A DNA stretch of 64,000 bases from UMGS1663 sp963621995 (GTDB lineage Bacteria; Bacillota; Clostridia; TANB77; CAG-508): assembly GCA_963621995.1 (NCBI GenBank), contig CAVFFZ010000002.1, positions 1 to 64,000 of the forward strand. Reading direction: 5' to 3'. The notes below the pieces were generated by a model, which had not been told where the DNA came from, did no database searches, and was given only the letters and a program-made list of their open reading frames with translations. Of the stretch, positions 51,176 to 60,284 are shown piece after piece; within the stretch, counting starts at the first letter, position 1; each line of letters opens with the position of its first letter. The translations under genes and the position numbers were made by a program.

Positions 51176-54040
51176 ATGAAAGAAAAAGAAGAAATTGTTA
51201 AAGAAGAAAATAAACAAGAAATGGTCAGAATTACTAAAAAAAGTAAAACAAGGTTAATTATTGTACTAATAGTAGCACTTATTTCTTCTATAATTGGATA
51301 TATACTATTTAGGGGAACATATTTAGAAACCTTGGAAATAGGAGAAAAATACATTACAGCATTTTGGCAAAATGTAAAATATATGGCAATAACATTAATT
51401 GTTAACTTTATAATTATTTATTCTATGGTATATATTACAAATGTAAGAATTAAAAGAGCATTAAAAGAATTCTTTAAACAAGAAAATAAAGAAATGCCAA
51501 AACTATTAAACAAATCAATAGCATTTATAATAGCAATTTTGGTAAGTGCAGTAACATCAAACTATATTATGCAAAAATTATTATTATGTTTTAATAGTAC
51601 ACAATTCGGGATTCAAGATCCTATTTTCGGATTTGATATAGGCTATTTTGTATTCCAAAAACCCTTCATAGAACTTATAATTTGGTATTTTATGATATCA
51701 ATGATAGCATTATTAATATATACAGCAATTTACTATATTGTAACATTTAATATGTTTTTTGATGGAGTAGATAGAAAAACATTAAAAAACGGTGTAATAA
51801 TAAAACAAATTACAACATTTACTATGATAATTACATTATTACTTGCATGTCTTGTGTTTATTAAAACACAAGATATAGGCACAGAAAAATTTTTAACTCT
51901 AAAAAGTGAAGAAACATCATATTCTTTATATGGAGCAGGACTTACAGATGTAATTATTAAGTTATGGGGATATAGAGTATTAGCATTAATTATGATTTTT
52001 TCTGTATATAGAGGAATACAAAACTTTAAACAAGGTAAAAAGAAAAAGGTTTTAGTATGTATAGGAATTGTACCTATTTATTTAGTGGGTTTATTCTTTA
52101 CTTTAATTATATTTCAATCAGTATTTGTTACAACAAATGAATTAGACAAGGAAAAGAAATATATTGAAACGAACATAGAGTATACTAAAAATGCTTATGG
52201 AATAGATGCAGAAGAAATAAGTATGCAAACTCCAGAAACTATAACTAGTCAAGATATAACAGAGTATGAAGAGGTATTAAATAACGTAAATATTATGAGT
52301 AATGATATTGTTTTAAAAGATTTAAACAATGGACAAACAGCCAAAGGGTATTATTCATATTCAAATACACAAGTAGGCAAGTACTTAATAAATGGTGAAG
52401 AAAAATTAGTATACTTATCACCAAGAGAAATAATAAGCAGTACAGGCACATATAATAACAAAACTTATGAATATACACATGGATATAGTACAATAATAAC
52501 TTTAGCAACAGGAACAAACGAAAATGGAACCTTAAACCATATACAAAAAAGTTTTGATAAAACTAACGAAGCAATTACTATAACAGAGCCAAGAATTTAT
52601 TTTGGAACGCAAACAAATGATACTGTAGTTATAAATAGTAAAGATAAAAACGAATTTGATTACCCAATACTAGATTCAGAAGAAGCAGAAAATGCAGAAA
52701 ATGTGTACAGTGGAGAAGCAGGATTACAATTAAATTTCTTAGATAGAATGATACTTGCCATAAAAGAAGGAGACTTAAAATTAGCATTTTCAGGAAATGT
52801 AACAAGTGAAAGCAAAATACTAACGAACAGAAATATAATAAAAAGAGCTAAAACAGTAATGCCTTACTTAATGTATGACGAAAATCCATACACAGTTATA
52901 AATGATGAAGGAAGAATAATATGGGTGTTAGATGCATATACAATATCTGATAGTTACCCATATTCTCAAAAAACAACAATAAGGCAAAGTGCTACAAGTA
53001 AAATAGAATTAAATTATATAAGAAGTTCAGTTAAAGTATTAATAGATAGTTATGATGGAACAATTTCGTTTTATATAACAGATAGAACAGATCCAATTGC
53101 AATGGCTTATAAAAATATTTATCCAGATTTATTTATGGACTTAGATGAAGAAATACCTGCAGATATAAGTGAACATTTTGTATATTCAAAATACTTGTAC
53201 GAAATTCAAGCAGATATAATTGCTAGATATCATAATGTTCAAGCAGATGTATTATATAGAAGCAATGATATATGGGAAATAGCTAGTTACAATGTGGGAA
53301 AAGTTGTAACAAAAACTGGAACAGAAATGGAACCATATTATACTATGGTTAAAACTTCAAATGAAGATGAAGAACAATTAGGACTAGTACTTCCATATAC
53401 TCCACAAGGTAAACAAAATTTAATTTCTTATTTAGTAGGAACCTGCGATACTAGTGGAAAAAGCAAACTTACAATATACAAATATCAAGCAGACACAAAT
53501 ATATTAGGCCCTATGCAATTAGATATGCAATTGTCGGAAGACGAAGAAATTGTAAAAGAATTGGAAACATTAAATGTTAATGGAATAAAAATAATTAAAA
53601 ATATGATACTTATTCCGTTAGACGATAAAATTTTATATGTAGAACCAATTTATACCCAATACATTAATGAAAAAGATTCACTACCAACACTTAAAAAAGT
53701 AATAGTTGCATCAGGAAACAAGGTGGCAATAGGAGATACTTTAAAACAAGCATTAACCAACCTAGTTTCTCAGCAAGCTATTGACATTGAAGTAGAAAAC
53801 ACAGACACAATAGAGGATTTAATAACTACAATAATAAATGCAAACAATAACTTAACAAATTCAAATGAAAGCAACAATTGGGAAATGATGGGCAAAGACG
53901 TAAGCAAATTGCAAGAACTAATAAATAAATTAGAAAAATTAGTTGAAGAGAATAAAGAAAAAAATGAAATAGAAAACAGAAAAAAATCTACTAATACACT
54001 AATAGATGGAGAAAATAATTTAATAGTAAATGAAATATAA
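51176..54040 (+). CDS. UPF0182-family large membrane protein
   Basis: The 954-aa protein has about seven hydrophobic segments within the first 330 residues and a large extracytoplasmic domain with the family motifs (IEYTKNAYGI near 340, LLTNRNI-like ILTNRNIIKRA near 545, MPYLMYDENPYTVI, IYPDLF). Its C-terminus is a charged helical tail. UPF0182 proteins are widespread in Actinobacteria and Clostridia; function unknown. It starts 25 nt after ftsY and is probably cotranscribed. Confidence 0.9.
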   Translation: MKEKEEIVKEENKQEMVRITKKSKTRLIIVLIVALISSIIGYILFRGTYLETLEIGEKYITAFWQNVKYMAITLIVNFIIIYSMVYITNVRIKRALKEFFKQENKEMPKLLNKSIAFIIAILVSAVTSNYIMQKLLLCFNSTQFGIQDPIFGFDIGYFVFQKPFIELIIWYFMISMIALLIYTAIYYIVTFNMFFDGVDRKTLKNGVIIKQITTFTMIITLLLACLVFIKTQDIGTEKFLTLKSEETSYSLYGAGLTDVIIKLWGYRVLALIMIFSVYRGIQNFKQGKKKKVLVCIGIVPIYLVGLFFTLIIFQSVFVTTNELDKEKKYIETNIEYTKNAYGIDAEEISMQTPETITSQDITEYEEVLNNVNIMSNDIVLKDLNNGQTAKGYYSYSNTQVGKYLINGEEKLVYLSPREIISSTGTYNNKTYEYTHGYSTIITLATGTNENGTLNHIQKSFDKTNEAITITEPRIYFGTQTNDTVVINSKDKNEFDYPILDSEEAENAENVYSGEAGLQLNFLDRMILAIKEGDLKLAFSGNVTSESKILTNRNIIKRAKTVMPYLMYDENPYTVINDEGRIIWVLDAYTISDSYPYSQKTTIRQSATSKIELNYIRSSVKVLIDSYDGTISFYITDRTDPIAMAYKNIYPDLFMDLDEEIPADISEHFVYSKYLYEIQADIIARYHNVQADVLYRSNDIWEIASYNVGKVVTKTGTEMEPYYTMVKTSNEDEEQLGLVLPYTPQGKQNLISYLVGTCDTSGKSKLTIYKYQADTNILGPMQLDMQLSEDEEIVKELETLNVNGIKIIKNMILIPLDDKILYVEPIYTQYINEKDSLPTLKKVIVASGNKVAIGDTLKQALTNLVSQQAIDIEVENTDTIEDLITTIINANNNLTNSNESNNWEMMGKDVSKLQELINKLEKLVEENKEKNEIENRKKSTNTLIDGENNLIVNEI

Positions 54041-54062
54041 ATTTAAAGTATAATTTTACAAA

Positions 54063-54095
54063 AAAAATACACCCTAAACATAAAGGTGTATTTTT
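54063..54095 (+). terminator. Hairpin overlapping the ribosome site of the DUF5665 gene
   Basis: AAAAATACACC (54063-54073) pairs perfectly with GGTGTATTTTT (54085-54095). The right arm contains the ribosome site (AAAGGTG) and touches the ATG at 54096. It looks like the terminator of the upstream gene, but as RNA it would also hide the start of the downstream gene. Confidence 0.65.
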
Positions 54096-54389
54096 ATGTT
54101 TAAAAAAAGAAAAAAAGAAAATATTTTAATAAATCAAATTGATAATTTAAATAGAAATTTGTTAGAAAGTAATATTATAGAAATTAGCCAATTGTTGGGA
54201 AATAGAAAAAAATTATTAGTAGTAAACCTAATTTCTGGTATTTCAAGAGGTATAGGAATAGGTATAGGGGTAACATTAATAACGGCAATACTTGTATGGA
54301 TTTTACAGAAGATAGTAACATTAAATGTTCCTGTAATAGGTGAGTATGTTTCAGACATTGTAGAGATAGTTATGAAAAAGGTATATTAA
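54096..54389 (+). CDS. DUF5665-family small membrane protein
   Basis: The 97-aa protein has a basic N-terminus, an amphipathic stretch (QIDNLNRNLLESNIIEISQL) and one or two membrane helices with a Gly-rich start (SRGIGIGIGVTLITAILVWI). The pattern matches DUF5665, a function-unknown family common in spore-formers. A hairpin covers its ribosome site. Confidence 0.7.
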   Translation: MFKKRKKENILINQIDNLNRNLLESNIIEISQLLGNRKKLLVVNLISGISRGIGIGIGVTLITAILVWILQKIVTLNVPVIGEYVSDIVEIVMKKVY

Positions 54390-54480
54390 TACATGCTAAA
54401 ATTTTAATTTGTTAATAGTAATTTTGAAATAAATTAAATACAAATCTAAAATTCATAAAAACGTATAAAAGAAAAATAGA

Positions 54481-54868
54481 AAAAAGTATTGACTAACAAG
54501 TAAAGTATTGTTAAAATAATTTTGTTAAAGAATGTAACAACTTATAAACATAAAATTATACATTGAAAAATATTATTCAAGTTTTAGAAAGAAATTATTG
54601 AAATGTATAGAATTGTATAATTTTATGTCTAAAAGTTGAATGGCATAATTTTTATATTCGAGGAAATTTATCATAGTATGATAAATTTCTGTAGAAGATA
54701 AATATAGAGGAATAAAACAAAAGAAAAAGCAGAAAATAAATGTAAACGTGAAATACACAAAGGAGGATAAAGTAAAATGAAAAAACAAGAAAAAAGTGAA
54801 AGAAAAAACTTAAATAAAGAGAAAAACAAAATAATGCAAAGAAATACAAAAGGAATAACATTAATAGC
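54481..54868 (+). repeat. 388-bp near-identical copy of 1326-1713 (promoter, leader, signal peptide)
   Basis: Aligned by eye without gaps at an offset of 53155, the two copies differ at three positions, all in the first 75 bases of the alignment. Identity ends abruptly at 1714/54869, inside the codon for the Ala of LIALVVT. The proteins remain similar beyond this point but the codons differ strongly (for example GCATTAGTAGTAACA against GCTTTGGTAGTCACG). Confidence 0.9.
54489..54517 (+). promoter_or_regulatory. Promoter of prepilin cassette 2
   Basis: TTGACT (54489-54494), 17-nt spacer, TAAAAT (54512-54517); same as in cassette 1. Confidence 0.7.
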
Positions 54869-56199
54869 TTTGGTAGTCACGATAATTGTTTTGATTATTT
54901 TAGCTCGGAATAAGTATATCAATGCTAACTGGACAAAATGGAATATTAACACAATCACAAAATGCCAAAGATAGTACAAGAGGTGGAGATGTTCAAGAAA
55001 CGGTAAATTTAGCTATAACAGAAAATCAAATGGCTGAATATACAAATGGAACTAAAAAATCAAGAACAACGGTAATTGATGAACTAAAAGCAGATGGAAA
55101 ATTAACAGATGAAGAAGTAGAAAAATTAAAGGAAAGTAATACTATAAAAATTGGAAATATAACAGTTGATTTTAGTGGTTTGGGTTCTGTATCTGGAGCT
55201 AAAACGTTGGTCGAAGCCTTTAAAAAAGGTGATATAAATAGAGGGGATTATATAACAAATTATAATGCAACTTTAAAGAACAAAAGTGCAACTGTAGATT
55301 TAACAACAGAAGAAACGGGATATGATGGTGGAACACAAAGCTATAAGGTGGATACAAATACTACATGGAGAGTATTAGGATTAAGTGAAGATGGAACAAA
55401 ACTTGTTATTACTACAGGAAGTCCTATAAAAAGAGAAGGGACGGATCCATACTTATACTTAGACAAAGCAGAAGGATGGTATAATACAAATGATGAATTA
55501 GTGCCTGGCAACAATATTTTGGATAAAATATGTGAAATATACGATGGGGAATACGCAAGCTCTACAAAAAGTATGAGAATAGAAGATATAAATAATGCAT
55601 TAGGGCTAACTTTAGATACAACAGCAAATACTATGTATAAAAAAGCAGATACTTCAAAAACTCCTTTAACGGCTTTTGTGGGAATGTTTGGTACAAGTTA
55701 TACATACAAATCAGGAGATTATGCTCCAGAAAATTATCTAAAACAAAAATATGGAACGAAGTATAGTTCTTTAACCAATAAAAAAATAGGAGATCCAGTA
55801 GATGGAACTTTTTATTATTACGATTACACGGATTCAAGTATTGTTAAACAAGGTAGTAAGCTATATGAGGTTTTATTTAAAGGAACAACTTCTACAGAAA
55901 ATTACGCAAAGAGTTACTGGCTTGCTTCTTCTGGATCTCCCGTGAATGGTACTGATTTTTGCTGCTTTGGACCTGGCGCTGTCTATGGGGGCATTGCTTT
56001 TGTTGGCAGTGATTTTTTCTGCTCGGATGGCATTAGCTTTGCGAGATGGATGGCTGTTCGCCCTGTAGTTTCTCTAAAATCTGATGTCACAATAGATGAT
56101 TTGTCCGTTTCAAATGAAGGAAGCGAAGCTAATTGGACAACTAGCCTTCCAGATTCATATACAGGAGAGTCCTTGACATACGGACAAATACAAGAATAA
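54777..56199 (+). pseudogene. Second prepilin-like protein with variable C-terminal region; frameshifted in the membrane helix
   Basis: The first 45 residues equal prepilin 1 (KG-ITLIALVVT). One extra base at or near 54906 (GCT-C-GGA) shifts the frame. Removing it joins the helix (LIILAGISISMLTGQNG) to the long frame that ends at 56199, giving about 474 aa. The ATG at 54922 lies inside the helix and is not a credible natural start. The ectodomain ends with YWLASSGSPVNG, a low-adenine variable block, then ARWMAVRPVVSLKSD, again a C-type-lectin-like context. Only the C-terminal 65 residues resemble prepilin 1's layout, not its sequence. A sequencing error cannot be excluded; otherwise this copy is silent. 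Confidence 0.7.
55915..56074 (+). other. Candidate variable repeat (DGR-like) in prepilin 2
   Basis: By hand count about 18 of 160 bases are A, in a gene where A is otherwise the commonest base. From 55945 to 56040 nearly every codon ends in C or T (GAT TTT TGC TGC TTT ... GAT TTT TTC TGC). The protein context (WLAS...VRPVVSL) is that of a lectin-like fold. This is the signature left by adenine-directed mutagenesis of AAC/AAT codons. Confidence 0.55.
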
Positions 56200-56235
56200 A
56201 ACGGCTTAAAGTTTAAAACAGATTAATAAAGTCAA

Positions 56236-56348
56236 AATGATGTTGCAGATTATATATATATAGAAATGTAGAAATAGATGATATGTTATTAATAGAAGGA
56301 AAAATTCATAATGATAGTATAGAAATTTTGAAGACGGAAAAAGTTTGA
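56236..56348 (+). pseudogene. Remnant of the SSB-like OB-fold gene
   Basis: The sequence matches the last 130 bp of the intact gene (3280-3409) with a few changes. A run of TA dinucleotides is one unit longer, which breaks the frame. The similarity continues about 35 bp past the stop. The first half of the gene is missing. Confidence 0.85.
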
Positions 56349-56380
56349 AAATAAAAAAACGTGTATGTTGAAATTCATAA

Positions 56381-56418
56381 AAAAGCGAGAAATTAAAGAT
56401 TTTTCTTGCTTTTTTTTG
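56381..56418 (+). terminator. Terminator of prepilin cassette 2
   Basis: AAAAAAGCGAGAAA pairs with TTTCTTGCTTTTTT (one G-U pair), followed by more Ts. Confidence 0.75.
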
Positions 56419-56434
56419 TATACAATTATATAAT
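56406..56434 (+). promoter_or_regulatory. Promoter of pgsA, overlapping the preceding terminator
   Basis: TTGCTT (56406-56411), 17-nt spacer, TATAAT (56429-56434), about 43 nt before the pgsA start. Confidence 0.55.
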
Positions 56435-56476
56435 AGGCATGTGAAAAATGAATTAAAAAAATGGAGGAAAATACAA

Positions 56477-57076
56477 ATGAATTTAGCAAATAAATTAACA
56501 ATATTTCGTATTGTTTTAGTACCAGTAATGATAATAGTAACATTTTTTAATATACCAGGAGAATTCTTAGGAATACCTACTACAGCATGGATTTTAAACA
56601 TTATATTTATTATAGCATCTATAACAGACAAACTAGATGGACATATTGCAAGAAGTAGAAATCAAATAACTACATTTGGAAAGTTTTTGGATCCTATTGC
56701 AGATAAAATATTAGTATTAACAGCAATGATTATACTTGTAGAAATGGGTAAAGTTCCAGCTTGGATACCTACAATAATTGTATTTAGAGAATTTATTGTA
56801 TCAGGCTATAGATTAGTAGCAGTTGAAAAAGGTGGAAATGTAATTGCAGCAAGTATATGGGGAAAACTAAAAACAGTTACACAAATGATAGCAATTATTT
56901 TAGCTTTTATAGATAACAATAGCTTTGGAACAGTATTTACAGGGACTTTAACAAATGGTTATGAAATTACTATAAATATTCTTACAACATTAATGATGGT
57001 AATTTGCGTAATTGCTACAATTTTCTCTGGAATGGATTATTTAAAAGGCGGAAAAGAATTATTAAAGGATAAATAA
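56477..57076 (+). CDS. pgsA: CDP-diacylglycerol-glycerol-3-phosphate 3-phosphatidyltransferase
   Basis: The 199-aa membrane enzyme makes phosphatidylglycerol phosphate from CDP-diacylglycerol. The CDP-alcohol phosphotransferase signature is present in DKLDGHIARSRNQI followed by TTFGKFLDPIADK. The frame is open from 56441, but GGAGGAAA (56463-56470) indicates the ATG at 56477. It is followed two bases later by the first glycan-operon gene, so they share a transcript. Confidence 0.94.
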   Translation: MNLANKLTIFRIVLVPVMIIVTFFNIPGEFLGIPTTAWILNIIFIIASITDKLDGHIARSRNQITTFGKFLDPIADKILVLTAMIILVEMGKVPAWIPTIIVFREFIVSGYRLVAVEKGGNVIAASIWGKLKTVTQMIAIILAFIDNNSFGTVFTGTLTNGYEITINILTTLMMVICVIATIFSGMDYLKGGKELLKDK

Positions 57077-57078
57077 AA

Positions 57079-58083
57079 ATGGAAGAAAATAAACAAGAAA
57101 AAATTGATGTTTTAATGGCAGTATATAATCCAAATATAACATTTTTAACTAAACAAATAGATAGCATTTTGAACCAAACATATGAAAATATTAATCTTAT
57201 AATTAGTGATGATGCTTCTACTAATGAAGAGACTAAACAAGTTCTAAATGAATATGCCAATAAAGATAATAGAATAACTTTATATTTTCAAGAAAAAAAT
57301 TCGGGATATTTAAAAAACTTTGAAATTTTACTTACAAAATCTACTGCAGAATATATTAGCTATGCTGACCAAGACGATATTTGGTATAAAAATAAAATTG
57401 AAAAATCTATAAAAGTTCTAAAAGAAAAAGATGTAGATTTAGTATATTCAGATTGTAAACAAATAGATGAAAATGGACAAGTATTACATGAAAGTTATTT
57501 AGATTATAAAAGTTATCCAAGAGTAAATGGAAAAGAAAACATATTAACATTTTCAAGACATTTTGCAATAGGCTGTGCTTGCATGTTTACTAAAAAAATA
57601 AAAGAGCAAATGTTGCCCTTTACTGAAAGCGTAATGGCTCATGACTGGATTGATGTTTACTTAGCATCTAAACAAAAAGGTATAGCTTGCATAGAAGAAA
57701 AACTATTTGAATATAGACTTCACGGCTCAAATGCTTTTGGAGGAAGGAGCTTAAAGCAAAACTTAAGTACATGGAAACAAGAAAATGGAAAAAGTTACTC
57801 TGCATACAAAAAATATAGAAATGAAAGAGTAATAAAAAAAGCATATTTAGAAGGAAGTTTAATGTGCTTAGAATATAGAGATAAGCTTAATTTAAGTAAA
57901 AATGAAGATGAAGAAGGAGTAATTGATTACTATAATAAATTACTAAAAACAAAGATATTAAACATTCATTTATCAAAATACAATAAATATTTAGCTTACA
58001 AAAATATAGGAAAAAGAAGAATAAAAGAAGAAGGAATATTTCATTTTCCACTAATTTCTTATTTACTATATTTGATAAAATAA
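57079..58083 (+). CDS. Glycosyltransferase family 2
   Basis: The 334-aa GT-A enzyme has VLMAVYNPN at the N-terminus, LIISDDAST, and the metal-binding SYADQDDIW. It is closely similar in layout to the protein at 61203. It would transfer a sugar from a nucleotide donor during surface glycan assembly in the cytoplasm (no membrane helices seen). Donor and acceptor unknown. Confidence 0.9.
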   Translation: MEENKQEKIDVLMAVYNPNITFLTKQIDSILNQTYENINLIISDDASTNEETKQVLNEYANKDNRITLYFQEKNSGYLKNFEILLTKSTAEYISYADQDDIWYKNKIEKSIKVLKEKDVDLVYSDCKQIDENGQVLHESYLDYKSYPRVNGKENILTFSRHFAIGCACMFTKKIKEQMLPFTESVMAHDWIDVYLASKQKGIACIEEKLFEYRLHGSNAFGGRSLKQNLSTWKQENGKSYSAYKKYRNERVIKKAYLEGSLMCLEYRDKLNLSKNEDEEGVIDYYNKLLKTKILNIHLSKYNKYLAYKNIGKRRIKEEGIFHFPLISYLLYLIK

Positions 58084-58136
58084 AAAACTACCCCAAAAAA
58101 GGGTCAGATACTTTTGAAGTAAAGAGTGGTAGTTTT
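58084..58136. repeat. Hairpin between the GT2 gene and the ABC permease gene
   Basis: AAAACTACC and GGTAGTTTT close a loop containing CCCCAAAAAAGGGTCAGATACTTTTG; the inner part recalls decayed hairpin elements of this genome. It may attenuate transcription within the operon. Confidence 0.5.
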
Positions 58137-58153
58137 AGTGGAAAGGAAACATA

Positions 58154-58945
58154 ATGGAATTTATAAAATCTATAATTAAAAATAAAAAATTAATTTGGCA
58201 ATTAGGAAAAAGTGATTTTAAAAATCGTTTTGCAAGTACAAGTTTAGGAAGCATATGGGGTTTTTTACAACCATTTGTGTTTATGTTTACATATGTAATT
58301 GTATTCCAAGGAATATTAAAAACAGGTAATTCAGATGGTGCACCTTATGTAGTATGGTTTTTACCTGCGATGGCAATGTGGCAATGGCTAAATGATAGTA
58401 TAATGAGTGCAAGTAACTCTATAAGGTCATATAGTTATTTAGTAAAAAAAGTAGTATTTCCAGTTGATGTAATACCTATGATATCAATTGTGGCTTCTAG
58501 TTTTGTAGCACTATTTTTAGTGACAGTTGCAACAATTGTATGTATAATATTTAGACACATTCCAAATGTATTACAATTGATATATGTGTTTTTTGCAACA
58601 TATTGCTTTATTATAGCATTTACAAGATTTACATCTGCAGTTACAACAGTTGTACCAGATTTTTCAAATTTACTTGGAATTGCTATGCAATTATTCTTTT
58701 GGTTTACACCCGTTGTATGGAATTTGAATATGTTAAGTGATCACCAAACAATATTAACTTTAGTAAAATGTACACCATTTACATATTTGGTAACAGCATT
58801 TAGAGAAGTATTTATAAATGGAAATATTATAACAGAAAATAATTTCTTATTTACAATAGTATTTTGGTTAATTACAATTATTATGTTTGTATGGGGAAAT
58901 AGCGTATTTAAAAGAAATAAAAAAGAGTTTGCAGATGTTCTATAA
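58154..58945 (+). CDS. Polysaccharide/teichoic-acid-type ABC exporter permease (Wzm/TagG-like)
   Basis: The 263-aa protein has six hydrophobic segments and the ABC-2 permease pattern (FKNRFASTSLGSIWGFLQPF near the N-terminus, FWFTPVVW, FTYLVTAFREVF). Together with the ATPase encoded next (15-nt gap) it exports a lipid-linked glycan. Confidence 0.92.
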   Translation: MEFIKSIIKNKKLIWQLGKSDFKNRFASTSLGSIWGFLQPFVFMFTYVIVFQGILKTGNSDGAPYVVWFLPAMAMWQWLNDSIMSASNSIRSYSYLVKKVVFPVDVIPMISIVASSFVALFLVTVATIVCIIFRHIPNVLQLIYVFFATYCFIIAFTRFTSAVTTVVPDFSNLLGIAMQLFFWFTPVVWNLNMLSDHQTILTLVKCTPFTYLVTAFREVFINGNIITENNFLFTIVFWLITIIMFVWGNSVFKRNKKEFADVL

Positions 58946-58960
58946 AGAAAGGAAAATAAA

Positions 58961-60268
58961 ATGTCAAATAACGAAAAAGAGACAATTATTGAAATTAAAG
59001 ATTTAGTTAAAGATTACAAAATGTTTTCAAAAAAACAAGATAGATTAATAGAAACAATTTTTCCAATGATAAATAGACATTCTAATTTTAGAGCAATGAA
59101 TAATCTAAATTTAGAAGTAAAAAAAGGTGAAGTACTCGGAATTCTTGGAAAAAATGGTGCAGGAAAATCAACACTTTTAAAAATGATTACAGGTGTTGTT
59201 ATACCAACTAAAGGAAGTATACAAGTAAATGGAAAAATAAGTTCATTACTAGAATTAGGAACAGCATTTAATCCTGAACTTACTGGTGAAGAAAACATTT
59301 ATCAACATGGGCAAGTAATGGGACTTACAAGAAAAGAAATAGAAGCTAAAAAACAAGAAATTATAGATTTTGCAGATATAGGAGAACATTTATTACAACC
59401 AGTAAAAACATATTCTTCTGGTATGTTTGCAAGGTTAGCATTTGCATGTGCTATAAATGTAGATCCAGATGTTCTAATAGTAGATGAAGTTTTGTCTGTA
59501 GGCGATATGGCTTTCCAATTAAAATGTTTTAAGAAATTCCAAGATTTTAAACAAAGAGGAAAAACTATTTTATTTGTAACTCATAATGTTTCAGATGTAC
59601 TAAAAAACTGCACAAGAGTAATTATACTGGAAAATGGAACAAAAACATTTGATGGAGATACAAAAGATGGAGTAGAACTTTACAAAAAAATAATTACAGG
59701 AAATGCTACTAAAAAAGTCGAAGAAAGCGAGAATACTCAAAAATCAAATAACAAAGATAAAGTTGACACAGAAAACAAAACTGTAAATACTTGGAAAAGC
59801 CATTTTGATGAAAATCCAAATTTAATAGAATATGGAAATAAAAAAGCAGAAGTTATAGATTATGGTATATTTGATGAAAAAGGCAATTTTTTATCAAGCA
59901 TAGACAATGAAAAAGAAGTTGTACTAAAGTCAAAAATTAAATTTAATGAAACAATTGATAATCCTATTTTTACTATGACAATAAAAGATTTTAACGGAAT
60001 AGAAATTGTTGGAACAAATACAATGAATGAAAAAATTTATCCAGGAAAATTTGAAAAAGGAGACATAGTTTCAGTAAGTTTCAAACAAAGATTACCATTA
60101 GCACCAAATAAATATACATTATCTTTTAGCTGCACATACATAAATGCTAAAGGAGAATTAGAAGTTTTAAATAGAAAATATGAAGCTTTATTAATTGAAG
60201 TAATATCTTCAAAAGATTCTGTGGGACTTTTAAGAATAGACCCTAAAATAGAAATTGTAAAAGAATAA
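58961..60268 (+). CDS. Polysaccharide ABC exporter ATPase with C-terminal glycan-binding domain (Wzt-like)
   Basis: The 435-aa protein has an ATPase domain with Walker A GILGKNGAGKSTLL (about 63), signature YSSGMFARLAFA (about 150) and Walker B VLIVDEVLSVGD (about 171). After a charged linker (about 250-280) comes a beta-rich C-terminal domain (about 290-435) like that of Wzt. In other bacteria that domain recognises the finished glycan end, so export is coupled to chain completion. Confidence 0.92.
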   Translation: MSNNEKETIIEIKDLVKDYKMFSKKQDRLIETIFPMINRHSNFRAMNNLNLEVKKGEVLGILGKNGAGKSTLLKMITGVVIPTKGSIQVNGKISSLLELGTAFNPELTGEENIYQHGQVMGLTRKEIEAKKQEIIDFADIGEHLLQPVKTYSSGMFARLAFACAINVDPDVLIVDEVLSVGDMAFQLKCFKKFQDFKQRGKTILFVTHNVSDVLKNCTRVIILENGTKTFDGDTKDGVELYKKIITGNATKKVEESENTQKSNNKDKVDTENKTVNTWKSHFDENPNLIEYGNKKAEVIDYGIFDEKGNFLSSIDNEKEVVLKSKIKFNETIDNPIFTMTIKDFNGIEIVGTNTMNEKIYPGKFEKGDIVSVSFKQRLPLAPNKYTLSFSCTYINAKGELEVLNRKYEALLIEVISSKDSVGLLRIDPKIEIVKE

Positions 60269-60284
60269 ATTAAAGGGGCATTAA

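Noticed and set aside
56206..56631. 141-aa minus-strand frame over the cassette-2 end and pgsA
   Set aside because: It overlaps the OB-gene remnant, a terminator and pgsA and has no coding signals.
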